64,000 nt of DNA from an uncultured Pseudohongiella sp. GTDB lineage: Bacteria > Pseudomonadota > Gammaproteobacteria > Pseudomonadales > Pseudohongiellaceae. The position numbers were made by a program, and so were the translations under genes. The notes under the pieces are model-generated. The model had not been told where the DNA came from and made no database searches. It saw only the letters and a list, made by a program, of their open reading frames with translations. This document shows, one piece after another, positions 1 to 8,345 of the stretch. How positions within the stretch are numbered: the first letter of the stretch is position 1; each line of letters begins with the position of its first letter. Location of the stretch: positions 2,150,577 through 2,214,576 of the forward strand of contig OX638323.1 in NCBI GenBank assembly GCA_951812715.1, written 5' to 3'.

Positions 1-172
1 CAAAAATGAATTCGGTCGCTACCTGGTAATCCTCCGCGGCCTCAGAACTGCATTTTCCCAGGATTTTTTCTACGTCTGACGACGTAACAGGGTTATTACA
101 GGGACTGTCCGTATGTTCCAGGGTGTCAAAAAATGGTCTGGGCGCCTTCTCTAGAGCTGAATTTCTAACCAT
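1..172 (-). CDS. Hypothetical protein, N-terminal part (runs off left edge)
   Basis: An open frame reads leftwards from an ATG at 172-170 to the window edge, giving 57 codons without a stop. A strong ribosome binding site (GGGAGGAGAAGAAG) sits directly upstream at about 173-186, which is the main reason to call it. The visible protein starts MVRNSALEKAPRPFFDTLEH and is hydrophilic, with no signal peptide or recognisable domain. It is divergent from the DUF1800 gene at 430. The family is not recognised and the rest of the gene is outside the window. Confidence 0.5.
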   Translation of the reverse strand, partial: MVRNSALEKAPRPFFDTLEHTDSPCNNPVTSSDVEKILGKCSSEAAEDYQVATEFIF

Positions 173-429
173 CTTCTTCTCCTCCCGCAATTCGGGTCAT
201 TATTATGATTATTACCCCAACAACTTTGGGAGGTGGATTCGACCATGGCAACCAAATTTTTCTTATAGACGACTAATTTGGTATGAATCAGTCCCACCTT
301 GCCGGTGGGAGCTAGGTACGGAGTGCCATCAAGTCACCATGAGGACTGAGCCTGGTAAGCCCAAGTCTGGACACTTGCGTACACCTGTGGCTATATTCGG
401 CGTTCACCCCGGACAAGCCAGAAAAGATC
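173..429. promoter_or_regulatory. Divergent intergenic region with two inverted repeats
   Basis: This stretch separates the leftward partial gene from the DUF1800 gene. It is more AT-rich than the genes. It contains an inverted repeat with arms ACCAAATT and AATTTGGT (about 251-282) and a short hairpin TCCCACC / GGTGGGA (about 293-311). It probably holds both promoters, but no convincing -35/-10 pair could be assigned. Confidence 0.3.
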
Positions 430-2241
430 ATGCGCCGATTACTGTTCAGGTTCAGTGCAGTCTCTCTTCTCGCCCTGCTGCCGCTGGCGGCGAACGGCGA
501 TTTCGAACCCATCAGCCCCATACAGTGGAATAAGACCACCGCCAGACATTTGCTTGAGCGCGCCGGATTCGGCGCCCTGCCGCGAGAGGTGGCGGAATTC
601 GCCGCCATGACCCCACGCGAAGCGGTGCGCCGGCTGGTCTACTTCGAGGGCTCGCCGATCGCCGATTTGCCGGAGTTCGATCATTCGGGCATATTCGACG
701 AAGGTCTTGATCCCTTTCCACCGAGTCGCCCGGCGACCACCGAACTGGCGCGCCGGCAGGGTCACGCACTCGGGGTGGAGGTGAAACCCGGCGGGGATCG
801 GCCAATACAGCCGGTGGTGAACAAGTTCTTCTACTGGCTCCGCGCGAGCCGGCTGGAAACCGATCGCGTGACGTACTGGTGGGCCGAGCGCATGCTCAAC
901 AGCCCGCGCCCGCTGGAAGAAAAGATGGCGCTGTTCTGGCACGGCCATTTCGCCACCAACGAAAACAAGGTGCGCGACTATCGCAAGATGCTCAAGCAAC
1001 TCAATCTGTTTCAGGAAAAGGGGTTGGGCAATTTCCGCGGCTTGCTGATCGGCATTGCCCAGGATCCGGCCATGCTCAATTTTCTCGATGCCGGCGTGAA
1101 CACCAAGGGTTCGCCGAACGAGAACTTCGCCCGGGAGATCATGGAACTGTTCACCATGGGCGTTGGGCATTACAGCGAGGCCGACGTGCGCGAGGCCGCC
1201 CGGGCGTTTACCGGCTGGAACTACCAGGATCTTGAATTTCATGTCGTCACCGAAGATCACGACTTCGGCGTTAAGCGCGTGCTTGGCCAGGAAGGCAACT
1301 TCGATGGCGTCGAAGTCATCGATATCGTTCTCGAACAGGACGCGACGGCGGATTTCATAGCGGGCAAGATTTACAACTATTTTGTCAGTGATGCATTGGA
1401 CGAAGCTTCGGCGCGGGAACTCGGCGCCTGGCTGAAAGATTCCGGCTACGATATCGCGGCGTTCATGGAGCACCTGTTCCTGTCGCGGGATTTTTATCGG
1501 CCGGAAGTGATCGGCGCCCGGATCAAGGGGCCGGTAGAATACGTCGTTTCCACGTATCGCATGCTCGGTCTTGACAGCATTCCGGGGACACCGGATTTCA
1601 ACAGCGTTACCGGTTCCCTGGGCCAGCGGCTGATGCATCCGCCTACCGTCGCCGGCTGGAGCGAAGGGCGGGCCTGGATAACTCCGAGTCTGCTGTTCGA
1701 GCGCGGCAATTTCGTGCTTGACGTGGTCTTCCCCGACATCGCCTTTCTGCCGCCGGATCGCCATCCCGGCTATGGCGGCGAAGGTATCCTGGGAGTGCAT
1801 GAAAAGCTGCGCCGCGGGATGGACATATCGTCGGCGACATTGCCGCCAGTGATGGCCGAAGAAGGCCCCGATATGAATGAGATGGCCGCTTCCAACCTGC
1901 TCGCGGACGCCGATGAGGCTTTCAATACCCGCTATGGCAGTTATCGCGGCTGGCAGATGGCGGTAGAACGCGTCAAGCCCATTCCGCGGGATATGGCCCG
2001 GCTTGATCTTGCCGGCGTGGTCGAGTCCGCGGGTCTGAAAACGCCGCGGGAGGTGGTGGCGCATCTGACCGAACGCTTTTTCACGGTGCCGCCGGACCCG
2101 GCCACCATGGCGGCGATGGCCGATTACCTCGAAGCAGAACTCGGCACCGCGGATATCGCGTCCGCGGCCAGCTATATGGAAGAATACCTGCGGGGATTGC
2201 TGCACGTGCTGCTCAGCCGTCCGGAATATCAACTGAATTGA
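430..2241 (+). CDS. DUF1800 family exported protein
   Basis: The 603-residue protein begins with a signal peptide (MRRLLFRFSAVSLLALLPLAANG). The mature part carries typical DUF1800 sequences: HLLERAGFGALPREV near the start, then MALFWHGHFATNENKVRD, NENFAREIMELFTMGVGHY and EAARAFTGWNY. DUF1800 proteins have no defined reaction and are usually encoded next to a DUF1501 protein, as here: the DUF1501 gene starts 26 bp downstream on the same strand. The two are probably one transcription unit for an exported complex or surface function. The start follows AGAAAAGATC, a weak ribosome site. Family assignment is firm; function is unknown. Confidence 0.9.
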   Translation: MRRLLFRFSAVSLLALLPLAANGDFEPISPIQWNKTTARHLLERAGFGALPREVAEFAAMTPREAVRRLVYFEGSPIADLPEFDHSGIFDEGLDPFPPSRPATTELARRQGHALGVEVKPGGDRPIQPVVNKFFYWLRASRLETDRVTYWWAERMLNSPRPLEEKMALFWHGHFATNENKVRDYRKMLKQLNLFQEKGLGNFRGLLIGIAQDPAMLNFLDAGVNTKGSPNENFAREIMELFTMGVGHYSEADVREAARAFTGWNYQDLEFHVVTEDHDFGVKRVLGQEGNFDGVEVIDIVLEQDATADFIAGKIYNYFVSDALDEASARELGAWLKDSGYDIAAFMEHLFLSRDFYRPEVIGARIKGPVEYVVSTYRMLGLDSIPGTPDFNSVTGSLGQRLMHPPTVAGWSEGRAWITPSLLFERGNFVLDVVFPDIAFLPPDRHPGYGGEGILGVHEKLRRGMDISSATLPPVMAEEGPDMNEMAASNLLADADEAFNTRYGSYRGWQMAVERVKPIPRDMARLDLAGVVESAGLKTPREVVAHLTERFFTVPPDPATMAAMADYLEAELGTADIASAASYMEEYLRGLLHVLLSRPEYQLN

Positions 2242-2267
2242 AATCAACGAATTTCGGAGGCAAGATC

Positions 2268-3485
2268 ATGGTCGGGAAGCCCTCCCCCGCTAAGGGGATC
2301 AGTAGACGCAGCGTGCTGGCCGGCGGTTTGACCACCGTCAGCGCCCTGGCCGCCGCACCCTTATTTAGCCCCCGCGCCTGGTCCCAGGCCGATCGCGAGC
2401 AGCCCATACTGGTTAGTGTGGAACTTTCCGGGGGCAATGACGGATTGAACACCATCGTGCCTTACGGCGATGACGCCTACTACCGGCATCGGCCCACCAT
2501 CGGCATCAAGCCCGATGAAGTGCGCAAACTTGACGACCATTTCGGTCTCAATCCCGGCTTGCTCGGCTTTGAGCGGCTGTGGGATTCCGGCGATTTCGCC
2601 ATCGTTCACGGCTGCGGCTACGAGCAGCCGTCCTATTCGCATTTCACTTCCATGGCCTATTGGCATACCGCCGCGCCGAACCGGGGCGACGAATTCGGCT
2701 GGCTTGGCCGCCTCGCCGATGCGCTTGACGGCGCCGCTGGCGCCGACGTACTGATCAATATCGCTTCCGCCCAATCGCTGGCGGTGAAAAGCCGGCTGCA
2801 TACGCCGGTGGTGTTCGATAATCCGGACCGATTCCAGCGCCGCGCCTTTCGCACCCAGCAGCCGCTGATGGAACGCGTCGATGAGTCCGCCGGCAACCCG
2901 ACCCGTGCTTTCCTGAACGATGTGGCGCGCAGCGCGCTGACCGCCTCGGCCCAGATCCGTGACGCCTGGGCCGGCTATCGCACGCCGATAGACTATGGCC
3001 TGAACGGCATGGACTTGCCCAAGGTCGCCGCCTGCATCGATGCCGGTCTGCCGGCGCGGATCTATCATGTGTCCTATCGCAACAACGCTTTCGACACCCA
3101 CGTGCAGCAAGTCAACCTGCACCGGCGCATCCTCGCCTACACCGCCGACGCCATCAACGGCTTCATCCGCGACCTCGAACGCATCGGCCAGGCCCACCGC
3201 GTACTGGTGCTGGTCTATTCCGAGTTTGGCCGCCGCGTGCCCGAAAACGCCAACCTGGGCACCGACCACGGCTCGGCCAACGTAATGTTCCTCGCCGGCA
3301 AACCCGTCGCCGCCGGCCACTATGGCGCGCCCCCGAGTCTCACCGAACTGGTAGACGGCGACAATCTCCAACACACTGTCGATTTCCGCCAGGTTTACGC
3401 CACCACCATAGAAAATTGGATGCAACCCGGCACCTCCGAAACAGTCCTTAAAGGCCGATTCGAACCCATCGAGGCGCTTGCCTGA
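2268..3485 (+). CDS. DUF1501 domain protein with Tat signal
   Basis: The start chosen is the ATG at 2268, which has GGAGG seven bases upstream. A longer frame from a TTG at 2238 overlaps the stop of the preceding gene and lacks a ribosome site. The 405-residue protein has a twin-arginine signal (SRRSVLAGGLTTVSALAAAP), then the DUF1501 core: ILVSVELSGGNDGLNTIVPY, HGCGYEQPSYSHFTSMAYWH and, near the end, VYSEFGRRVPENANLGTDHG. DUF1501 proteins belong to the alkaline phosphatase/sulfatase-like fold group. The Tat signal implies export of a folded, possibly metal-containing protein. It pairs with the DUF1800 gene upstream. Confidence 0.9.
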   Translation: MVGKPSPAKGISRRSVLAGGLTTVSALAAAPLFSPRAWSQADREQPILVSVELSGGNDGLNTIVPYGDDAYYRHRPTIGIKPDEVRKLDDHFGLNPGLLGFERLWDSGDFAIVHGCGYEQPSYSHFTSMAYWHTAAPNRGDEFGWLGRLADALDGAAGADVLINIASAQSLAVKSRLHTPVVFDNPDRFQRRAFRTQQPLMERVDESAGNPTRAFLNDVARSALTASAQIRDAWAGYRTPIDYGLNGMDLPKVAACIDAGLPARIYHVSYRNNAFDTHVQQVNLHRRILAYTADAINGFIRDLERIGQAHRVLVLVYSEFGRRVPENANLGTDHGSANVMFLAGKPVAAGHYGAPPSLTELVDGDNLQHTVDFRQVYATTIENWMQPGTSETVLKGRFEPIEALA

Positions 3486-3497
3486 AGAGGCTTCCAT

Positions 3498-3682
3498 CCG
3501 TCGCCGTTGGGGGTTATGCAGCGGACGCCGTAAATACGATCCGGCCGCCAAGCACAGCTTGGCGTCGTTCCGGCTGCGCATGAAGCTACGCTTCATAACC
3601 GCTTGCCTTCACCCATGTAGGCTGCGGGCTCGGTTTCCTGTCTCGCACGCCCGCTGCATACCCCCCAGCCCGACGGCGACGG
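3498..3682. repeat. Long inverted repeat with S hairpin cassette in its loop
   Basis: The left arm (3498-3524) reads CCGTCGCCGT then GGGGGTTATGCAGCGG. The right arm (3651-3682) is its near-perfect reverse complement. Between them lies an S cassette (about 3531-3617) with its two usual hairpins, GCCAAGC/GCTTGGC and ATGAAGC/GCTTCAT. It lies just downstream of the DUF1501 stop, and no coding frame fits. Confidence 0.75.
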
Positions 3683-3698
3683 ATCGGAGCCACTAACG

Positions 3699-3835
3699 GT
3701 GGGTAGCCATTAATAGTGGGTGTCCCATTATTTCATTGTTCGGTGGGTGTCCCATTATTTGCGTTCGGTGGGTGTCCCATCATTTGTTTTGTGAGTGTCC
3801 CATTATTTCATTGTTCGGTGGGTGTCCCATCATTT
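3699..3835. repeat. Tandem repeat of an 18-bp GTGGGTGTCCCATTATTT unit
   Basis: Six copies start at about 3699 (degenerate), 3716, 3743, 3768, 3791 and 3818. The unit is GTGGGTGTCCCATTATTT or GTGGGTGTCCCATCATTT, and short spacers such as CATTGTTCG bring the period to 23-27 bp. The array lies 150 bp upstream of an amidohydrolase gene. Direct orientation, imperfect spacing and lack of any coding frame suggest protein binding sites or a REP-like array; which of these is not decidable here. Confidence 0.75.
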
Positions 3836-3982
3836 GCGGTTAGACTCTGCTGCCTGCCGCGGATACTTCGGAAAATCGTGTCGTTGGCCTGCAAATCAGG
3901 AAAAGACACTCCGCCCTCATGGCCCCGCAAGGCCCCAAAACGCGCTAACATTCAACTCACTCGAATAATCAGGATCAGACCC

Positions 3983-6886
3983 ATGCTCATCAGACTGCTG
4001 GCGCCGGCCGCCGCGCTGTTCGCCTGCCTGCCGGTGTCCGCCCAGGAAAACCTTACACCGAACGGCATTGCCGACCAGCGCGCCGGAGCCTATGCGTTTC
4101 GCAACGCGAATATTTATCAACCGGACGGCAGTATTCTTGCCGGAGGCAATCTGCTTGTTCGCGAGGGTCGCGTCGTCGAGATCAATGACGATGATGATGT
4201 GCCCGACGGCTATTTTCCTATCGATCTCGCCGGCAAGTATGTATATCCCGGCCTGATCGATATCTATACCGACTACGGCGTTCCCGAACTCGAACGACCG
4301 CTGGACGAAAACGGCGGTGGGGAGAATCTCCAGCCTGACGATCGCGCGCGCAATGTCAACGACGCCATCCGCGCCGACTTCCGCGCTGCCGCCGCTTTCG
4401 TGCCCGACCAGGACGAACGCGAGGACCTGCGCGAACGCGGCTTCACTACCGTGTTGAGCTTGCGCCCCGATGGCATTGCCCGCGGTACTTCCGCCCTGAT
4501 CACGCTTGGCGACGAAAGGGCCAGCGAGGCCATTGTGGTCGCCGATGCGGCCGCGCATTACTCCCTCGACAAGGGCACTTCGATCCAGGCCATGCCTACC
4601 TCGCTGATGGGTTCGTTCGCGCTGCTGCGCCAGACTTATATGGACGCCGAATGGTTCGGCGGCCAGGAGCCGCGGCCCTTTACCGACGCCACGCTCGAGG
4701 CCTGGAACCAGGTGCAGGATCTGCCCCAGATCATGGAAGTCGAAAATTGGCAGGAAGCGCTGACCGCCGATCGAATGGGCGATGGCTTCGGCGTGCAATA
4801 CGTGCTGAAGACCAGCGGCGACAGCTATCGGCGGGCGGAGGAGATTGCGGCCACCGGCACCAGCCTGATCGTTTCGCTCGATTTTCCCGAAGCGCCTGAA
4901 GTGGCCGACCCGCTCGATGCCGAAGAGGTCAGTTTCGAAGCGCTCAAGCATTGGGAACTGGCGCCTTTCAATCCGCGCTTTTTGGCCGAGCAGGGCATCG
5001 ATTTCTCGCTGACGAGTTTCGGCGCGGACGATGACTTCTGGCCCAATCTGCGCAAGGCCGTGAGTAACGGCCTGCCGGCGGAAGCCGCCATCGCCGCGCT
5101 GACCACGGTTCCGGCCGAAATCCTTGGCGTCTCCGGCCTCGTCGGCCAACTCGCCCCCGGCGCCCTGGCGAACTTTCTCGTTACCACGGGCGAATTGCTC
5201 GATGAAGACAATGTGTTGCTCGAAAGCTGGATCCAGGGCAATCGCTATCTGATCAATCCGGGTCGGCAGGAGAACGCCGGTCGCTACGAGCTTGCACTCG
5301 GCGGCCAAACCCGGATGCTCGAGATCGAATTCGACGGCGCCGACGCAGAGGCGACGCTTGACCTGGACGGCGATTCGAGTTCGGCCAATATCGAACTGTT
5401 CGACGATCTGATCACGCTCGATTTCGCCTGGGACGACGATGGCAATCGCATCCGCCTGACCGGCTGGAGCGATGCCGGTGGCTGGCGCGGCAACGCGTTC
5501 ACTCCCGCGGGCGAATCGCTTTCCTGGCAATTGAGCCGGGTCGGTGACGCCGCCGGGACCGAGGCGGAAGCGGAAGCTGTCGAGGTTGCCGAATTGCCTT
5601 CGCCGGTGCTGTATCCCTTCAGCGCTTACGGCCGCACCGAAATGCCCCAGGCCCGGGACTTTGTCATTCGCGGCGCCACGGTCTGGACCAATGAAGACCA
5701 GGGCACACTTGTTACCGACGTGCTCGTGCGCGACGGTCGCATTGAAGCGGTCGGCGAAGGTCTGGACGCCGCCGGCGCCATGGAGATCGACGGCAGCGGC
5801 AAGCACGTCACCCCCGGCATCATCGACGAGCATTCCCACATCGCCCTGTTCAACATCAACGAGACCCAGACCAATTCGAGCATGGTGCGAATGAAAGACG
5901 TGGTCGATTCGGAAAACATCAATATCTACCGCAATCTCGCCGGCGGCGTGACGGCGGCCCAGTTGCTGCACGGTTCCGCCAATCCCATCGGCGGCCAATC
6001 GGCCATTATCAAGATGCGCTGGGGGCAGGCGTCCGATGGATTATTGATCGAGGACGCCGATGAATTCATCAAGTTCGCGCTCGGCGAGAACGTCAAGCGC
6101 AGCACCAATCCCGCATCGGTGCGGTACCCGCAGACCCGCATGGGCGTCGAGCAGGTGTTCGTCAACGCCTTCTCCCAGGCGCGCGAATACGGCCGGGCCT
6201 GGAGCGAGTACAACGATCTGCCGGCTTCACAGCAGCGGCAGACAACGCCGCCTCGGCGCGATCTCGTGCACGAGGCCATGCTCGAAGTGCTCAACGGCGA
6301 CATGTATGTCACCAGCCATTCCTACGTGCAGTCCGAGATCAACATGCTCATGCACGTGGCCGAGCAGTTCGACTTCAACATCAACACCTTCACCCACATC
6401 CTGGAAGGCTACAAGGTCGCCGACAAGATGGCCCAGCACGGCGCCGGCGGCTCGACCTTCTCCGACTGGTGGGCCTACAAGTGGGAAGTGCGTTACGCGA
6501 TTCCCTATAACGCCGCGCTGATGCAACAGGCCGGCGTGGTCGTCGCCATCAATTCCGACGACGCGGAGATGTCGCGCAGGCTCAACCAGGAAGCCGCGAA
6601 GGCGGTGAAATACGGCAACGTGAGCGAAGTTGACGCGCTCAAGATGGTGACCCTCAATCCGGCCATGCTGCTGCATCTCGACGACCGCATGGGCAGCATC
6701 CGGCCGGGCAAGGACGCGGACCTCGTGCTCTGGTCCGATCATCCGCTGTCGGTCTATGCCGTGGCGGAGACGACCTGGATTGAAGGCGCGCCGTATTTCG
6801 ACCGAGAGGATGACAGGGCTCTGCGCGAGGCGATTGCCGCCGAGCGGGCGCGCATCATCGCTTCCATAACGAATCGCGGCGAATAG
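3983..6886 (+). CDS. Exported tandem amidohydrolase
   Basis: The start chosen is the ATG at 3983, which opens a clean signal peptide (MLIRLLAPAAALFACLPVSA). The open frame upstream to 3716 is encoded by the tandem repeat and is unlikely to be translated. The 967-residue protein has two amidohydrolase-like halves. The N-terminal half has the composite-domain sheet but reads PGLIDIYTDYG where the metal-binding HxH should be. The C-terminal half has GIIDEHSHIALF with His617 and His619, then INSDDAEMSRRL and GSIRPGKDADLVLWSDHPL. It resembles imidazolonepropionase-related exported amidohydrolases. The substrate is unknown. A second amidohydrolase follows after 12 bp. Confidence 0.85.
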   Translation: MLIRLLAPAAALFACLPVSAQENLTPNGIADQRAGAYAFRNANIYQPDGSILAGGNLLVREGRVVEINDDDDVPDGYFPIDLAGKYVYPGLIDIYTDYGVPELERPLDENGGGENLQPDDRARNVNDAIRADFRAAAAFVPDQDEREDLRERGFTTVLSLRPDGIARGTSALITLGDERASEAIVVADAAAHYSLDKGTSIQAMPTSLMGSFALLRQTYMDAEWFGGQEPRPFTDATLEAWNQVQDLPQIMEVENWQEALTADRMGDGFGVQYVLKTSGDSYRRAEEIAATGTSLIVSLDFPEAPEVADPLDAEEVSFEALKHWELAPFNPRFLAEQGIDFSLTSFGADDDFWPNLRKAVSNGLPAEAAIAALTTVPAEILGVSGLVGQLAPGALANFLVTTGELLDEDNVLLESWIQGNRYLINPGRQENAGRYELALGGQTRMLEIEFDGADAEATLDLDGDSSSANIELFDDLITLDFAWDDDGNRIRLTGWSDAGGWRGNAFTPAGESLSWQLSRVGDAAGTEAEAEAVEVAELPSPVLYPFSAYGRTEMPQARDFVIRGATVWTNEDQGTLVTDVLVRDGRIEAVGEGLDAAGAMEIDGSGKHVTPGIIDEHSHIALFNINETQTNSSMVRMKDVVDSENINIYRNLAGGVTAAQLLHGSANPIGGQSAIIKMRWGQASDGLLIEDADEFIKFALGENVKRSTNPASVRYPQTRMGVEQVFVNAFSQAREYGRAWSEYNDLPASQQRQTTPPRRDLVHEAMLEVLNGDMYVTSHSYVQSEINMLMHVAEQFDFNINTFTHILEGYKVADKMAQHGAGGSTFSDWWAYKWEVRYAIPYNAALMQQAGVVVAINSDDAEMSRRLNQEAAKAVKYGNVSEVDALKMVTLNPAMLLHLDDRMGSIRPGKDADLVLWSDHPLSVYAVAETTWIEGAPYFDREDDRALREAIAAERARIIASITNRGE

Positions 6887-6898
6887 GGGGAAGGAAAA

Positions 6899-8203
6899 AT
6901 GCGAAATTCGATTCAGATAATCTGCACTCTGGTCCTGCTCTCGGCGGCCTTCGCCGCCAGGGCGGTAGTGCCGGCCCCCGCGGCACCGCAAGCCGAACCC
7001 ATCGCCCTGGTCGGCGCCATCATTCATGTCGGCAACGGCGCCGTCATCGGCGACGGCGTAATCACCTTCGACGAAGGCGTCATCACTGCCGTGGGCTCGG
7101 CCGCCGACGGCATCGACACCAGCGGCCATCTGGTGATCGATGTGCAAGGCAGTCACATCTATCCGGGACTGGTGTTGCCGAACACCACGTTGGGATTGCT
7201 GGAAGTCGCCAACGTCCGTTCGACCAACGATGTGGTGGAAGAAGGCGATATCAATGCCAGCGTTCGTTCCGCCATCGCCTACAACACCGATTCCGAACTG
7301 ATACCGGCCACGCGCTTTAACGGCATTCTCACCGCTCAGGTTACGCCGGAAGGCGGGATGATCTCAGGCCGTTCGTCCATATTCATGCTGGACGGGTGGA
7401 ACTGGGAGGACGCCGCGCTTGTGCTTGACGACGGGCAGCACCTGCATTGGCCCGGCTTCAAACGCAACCGGCGCAATCCGGATACCGGCCGGTTCGAGCG
7501 GGTCGAAAACGAAGACTATCAGGCCCAGGTGGAAGTACTGCACAGCCTGTTCCGCGATGCGGTTGCATACACCGGCGAACCGCTCAATCTCAATCTCGCC
7601 GCCATGCAAGGCCTGTTCGACGGCAGCGGCAAATTGTTCCTGCACGCCGACGACGCCAGGGAAATCATCAGCGGAGTGCGATTCGCGCGTTCCTACGGTG
7701 TGCAGAACATCGTTCTGGTCGGCGGCGCCGAGGCGATGCAGGTGAAGGATCTGCTGCTGGCGGAGTCCATCCCGGTGATCTACGAGCAAGTACACGCGCT
7801 GCCTGGTATGGAGTGGCATGACGTGGATGCACCGTTCAAGATGCCGTTCCTCTTGCAGCAGGCGGGTATTGAAGTGGGAATCGGCGGCGGCGATGCCGAG
7901 TTGCAATCCCAGCGCAACCTGCCTTTTTTCGCCGGCACCGCGGCGGCCCACGGGCTTGACCGCGAAGCCGCCCTGGGCCTGGTTACTTTGAACAATGCCC
8001 GCATTCTCGGCGTCGACGACCGCGTCGGCTCGCTCGAACCCGGCAAGGACGCGACTCTGTTCATATCCATCGGCGACGCGCTCGACATGCGCACCAGCCA
8101 GGTGCTCGGCGCCTATATCCAGGGCCGCGACATCGACCTGTTCGGCACTCAGCAGGAACTGTACGAAAGATTTCGCGACAAATACTCGAATCGAGTTGAG
8201 TGA
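6899..8203 (+). CDS. Exported amidohydrolase-like protein lacking the HxH motif
   Basis: The gene lies 12 bp after the previous amidohydrolase, with GGGGGAAGGAAAA before the ATG, so the two are co-transcribed. The 434-residue product has an N-terminal signal peptide and amidohydrolase fold signatures: GSHIYPGLVLPNTTLGLLE, GRSSIFMLDGWNWED, LGLVTLNNARILGVDDRVGS and LEPGKDATLFISIGDAL. The usual HxH after PG(L/F)I is absent (PGLVLPNTTLG), so it is probably a non-canonical or inactive partner of the upstream enzyme. Its TGA stop is also the first three bases of the hairpin element at 8201. Confidence 0.85.
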   Translation: MRNSIQIICTLVLLSAAFAARAVVPAPAAPQAEPIALVGAIIHVGNGAVIGDGVITFDEGVITAVGSAADGIDTSGHLVIDVQGSHIYPGLVLPNTTLGLLEVANVRSTNDVVEEGDINASVRSAIAYNTDSELIPATRFNGILTAQVTPEGGMISGRSSIFMLDGWNWEDAALVLDDGQHLHWPGFKRNRRNPDTGRFERVENEDYQAQVEVLHSLFRDAVAYTGEPLNLNLAAMQGLFDGSGKLFLHADDAREIISGVRFARSYGVQNIVLVGGAEAMQVKDLLLAESIPVIYEQVHALPGMEWHDVDAPFKMPFLLQQAGIEVGIGGGDAELQSQRNLPFFAGTAAAHGLDREAALGLVTLNNARILGVDDRVGSLEPGKDATLFISIGDALDMRTSQVLGAYIQGRDIDLFGTQQELYERFRDKYSNRVE

Positions 8204-8320
8204 GGGCCGGTCGGCGAAGCCGACGAAAAGCAACGCTTTTTGAGGCCCGAACGACTTGCCATGGATGGCAAGGCCAGGGGTCGTCGAAGTCGATAGTGTC
8301 GCACCAGGGATGGCATGCAC
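8201..8320. repeat. Hairpin-chain element, family B
   Basis: A run of short hairpins begins on the stop codon of the upstream gene: GTCGGC/GCCGAC, AAAAGC/GCTTTT, CTTGCCAT/ATGGCAAG, and CCA-GGGA-TGG near 8303-8314. The reverse complement of 41470-41583 has the same order of modules, with different but still paired stems (AAGAAGC/GCTTCTT). It separates the amidohydrolase pair from thrC. Confidence 0.75.
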
Positions 8321-8345
8321 GTTCAAACAGAATGAGCAAACAACC

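Noticed and set aside
439..2247. A 602-codon frame antisense to the DUF1800 gene
   Set aside because: It is a shadow caused by the GC-rich third codon positions of the real gene; it has no ribosome site or domain.
3917..5998. A 693-codon frame antisense to the tandem amidohydrolase
   Set aside because: The sense frame has a signal peptide and amidohydrolase motifs; the antisense frame has none.
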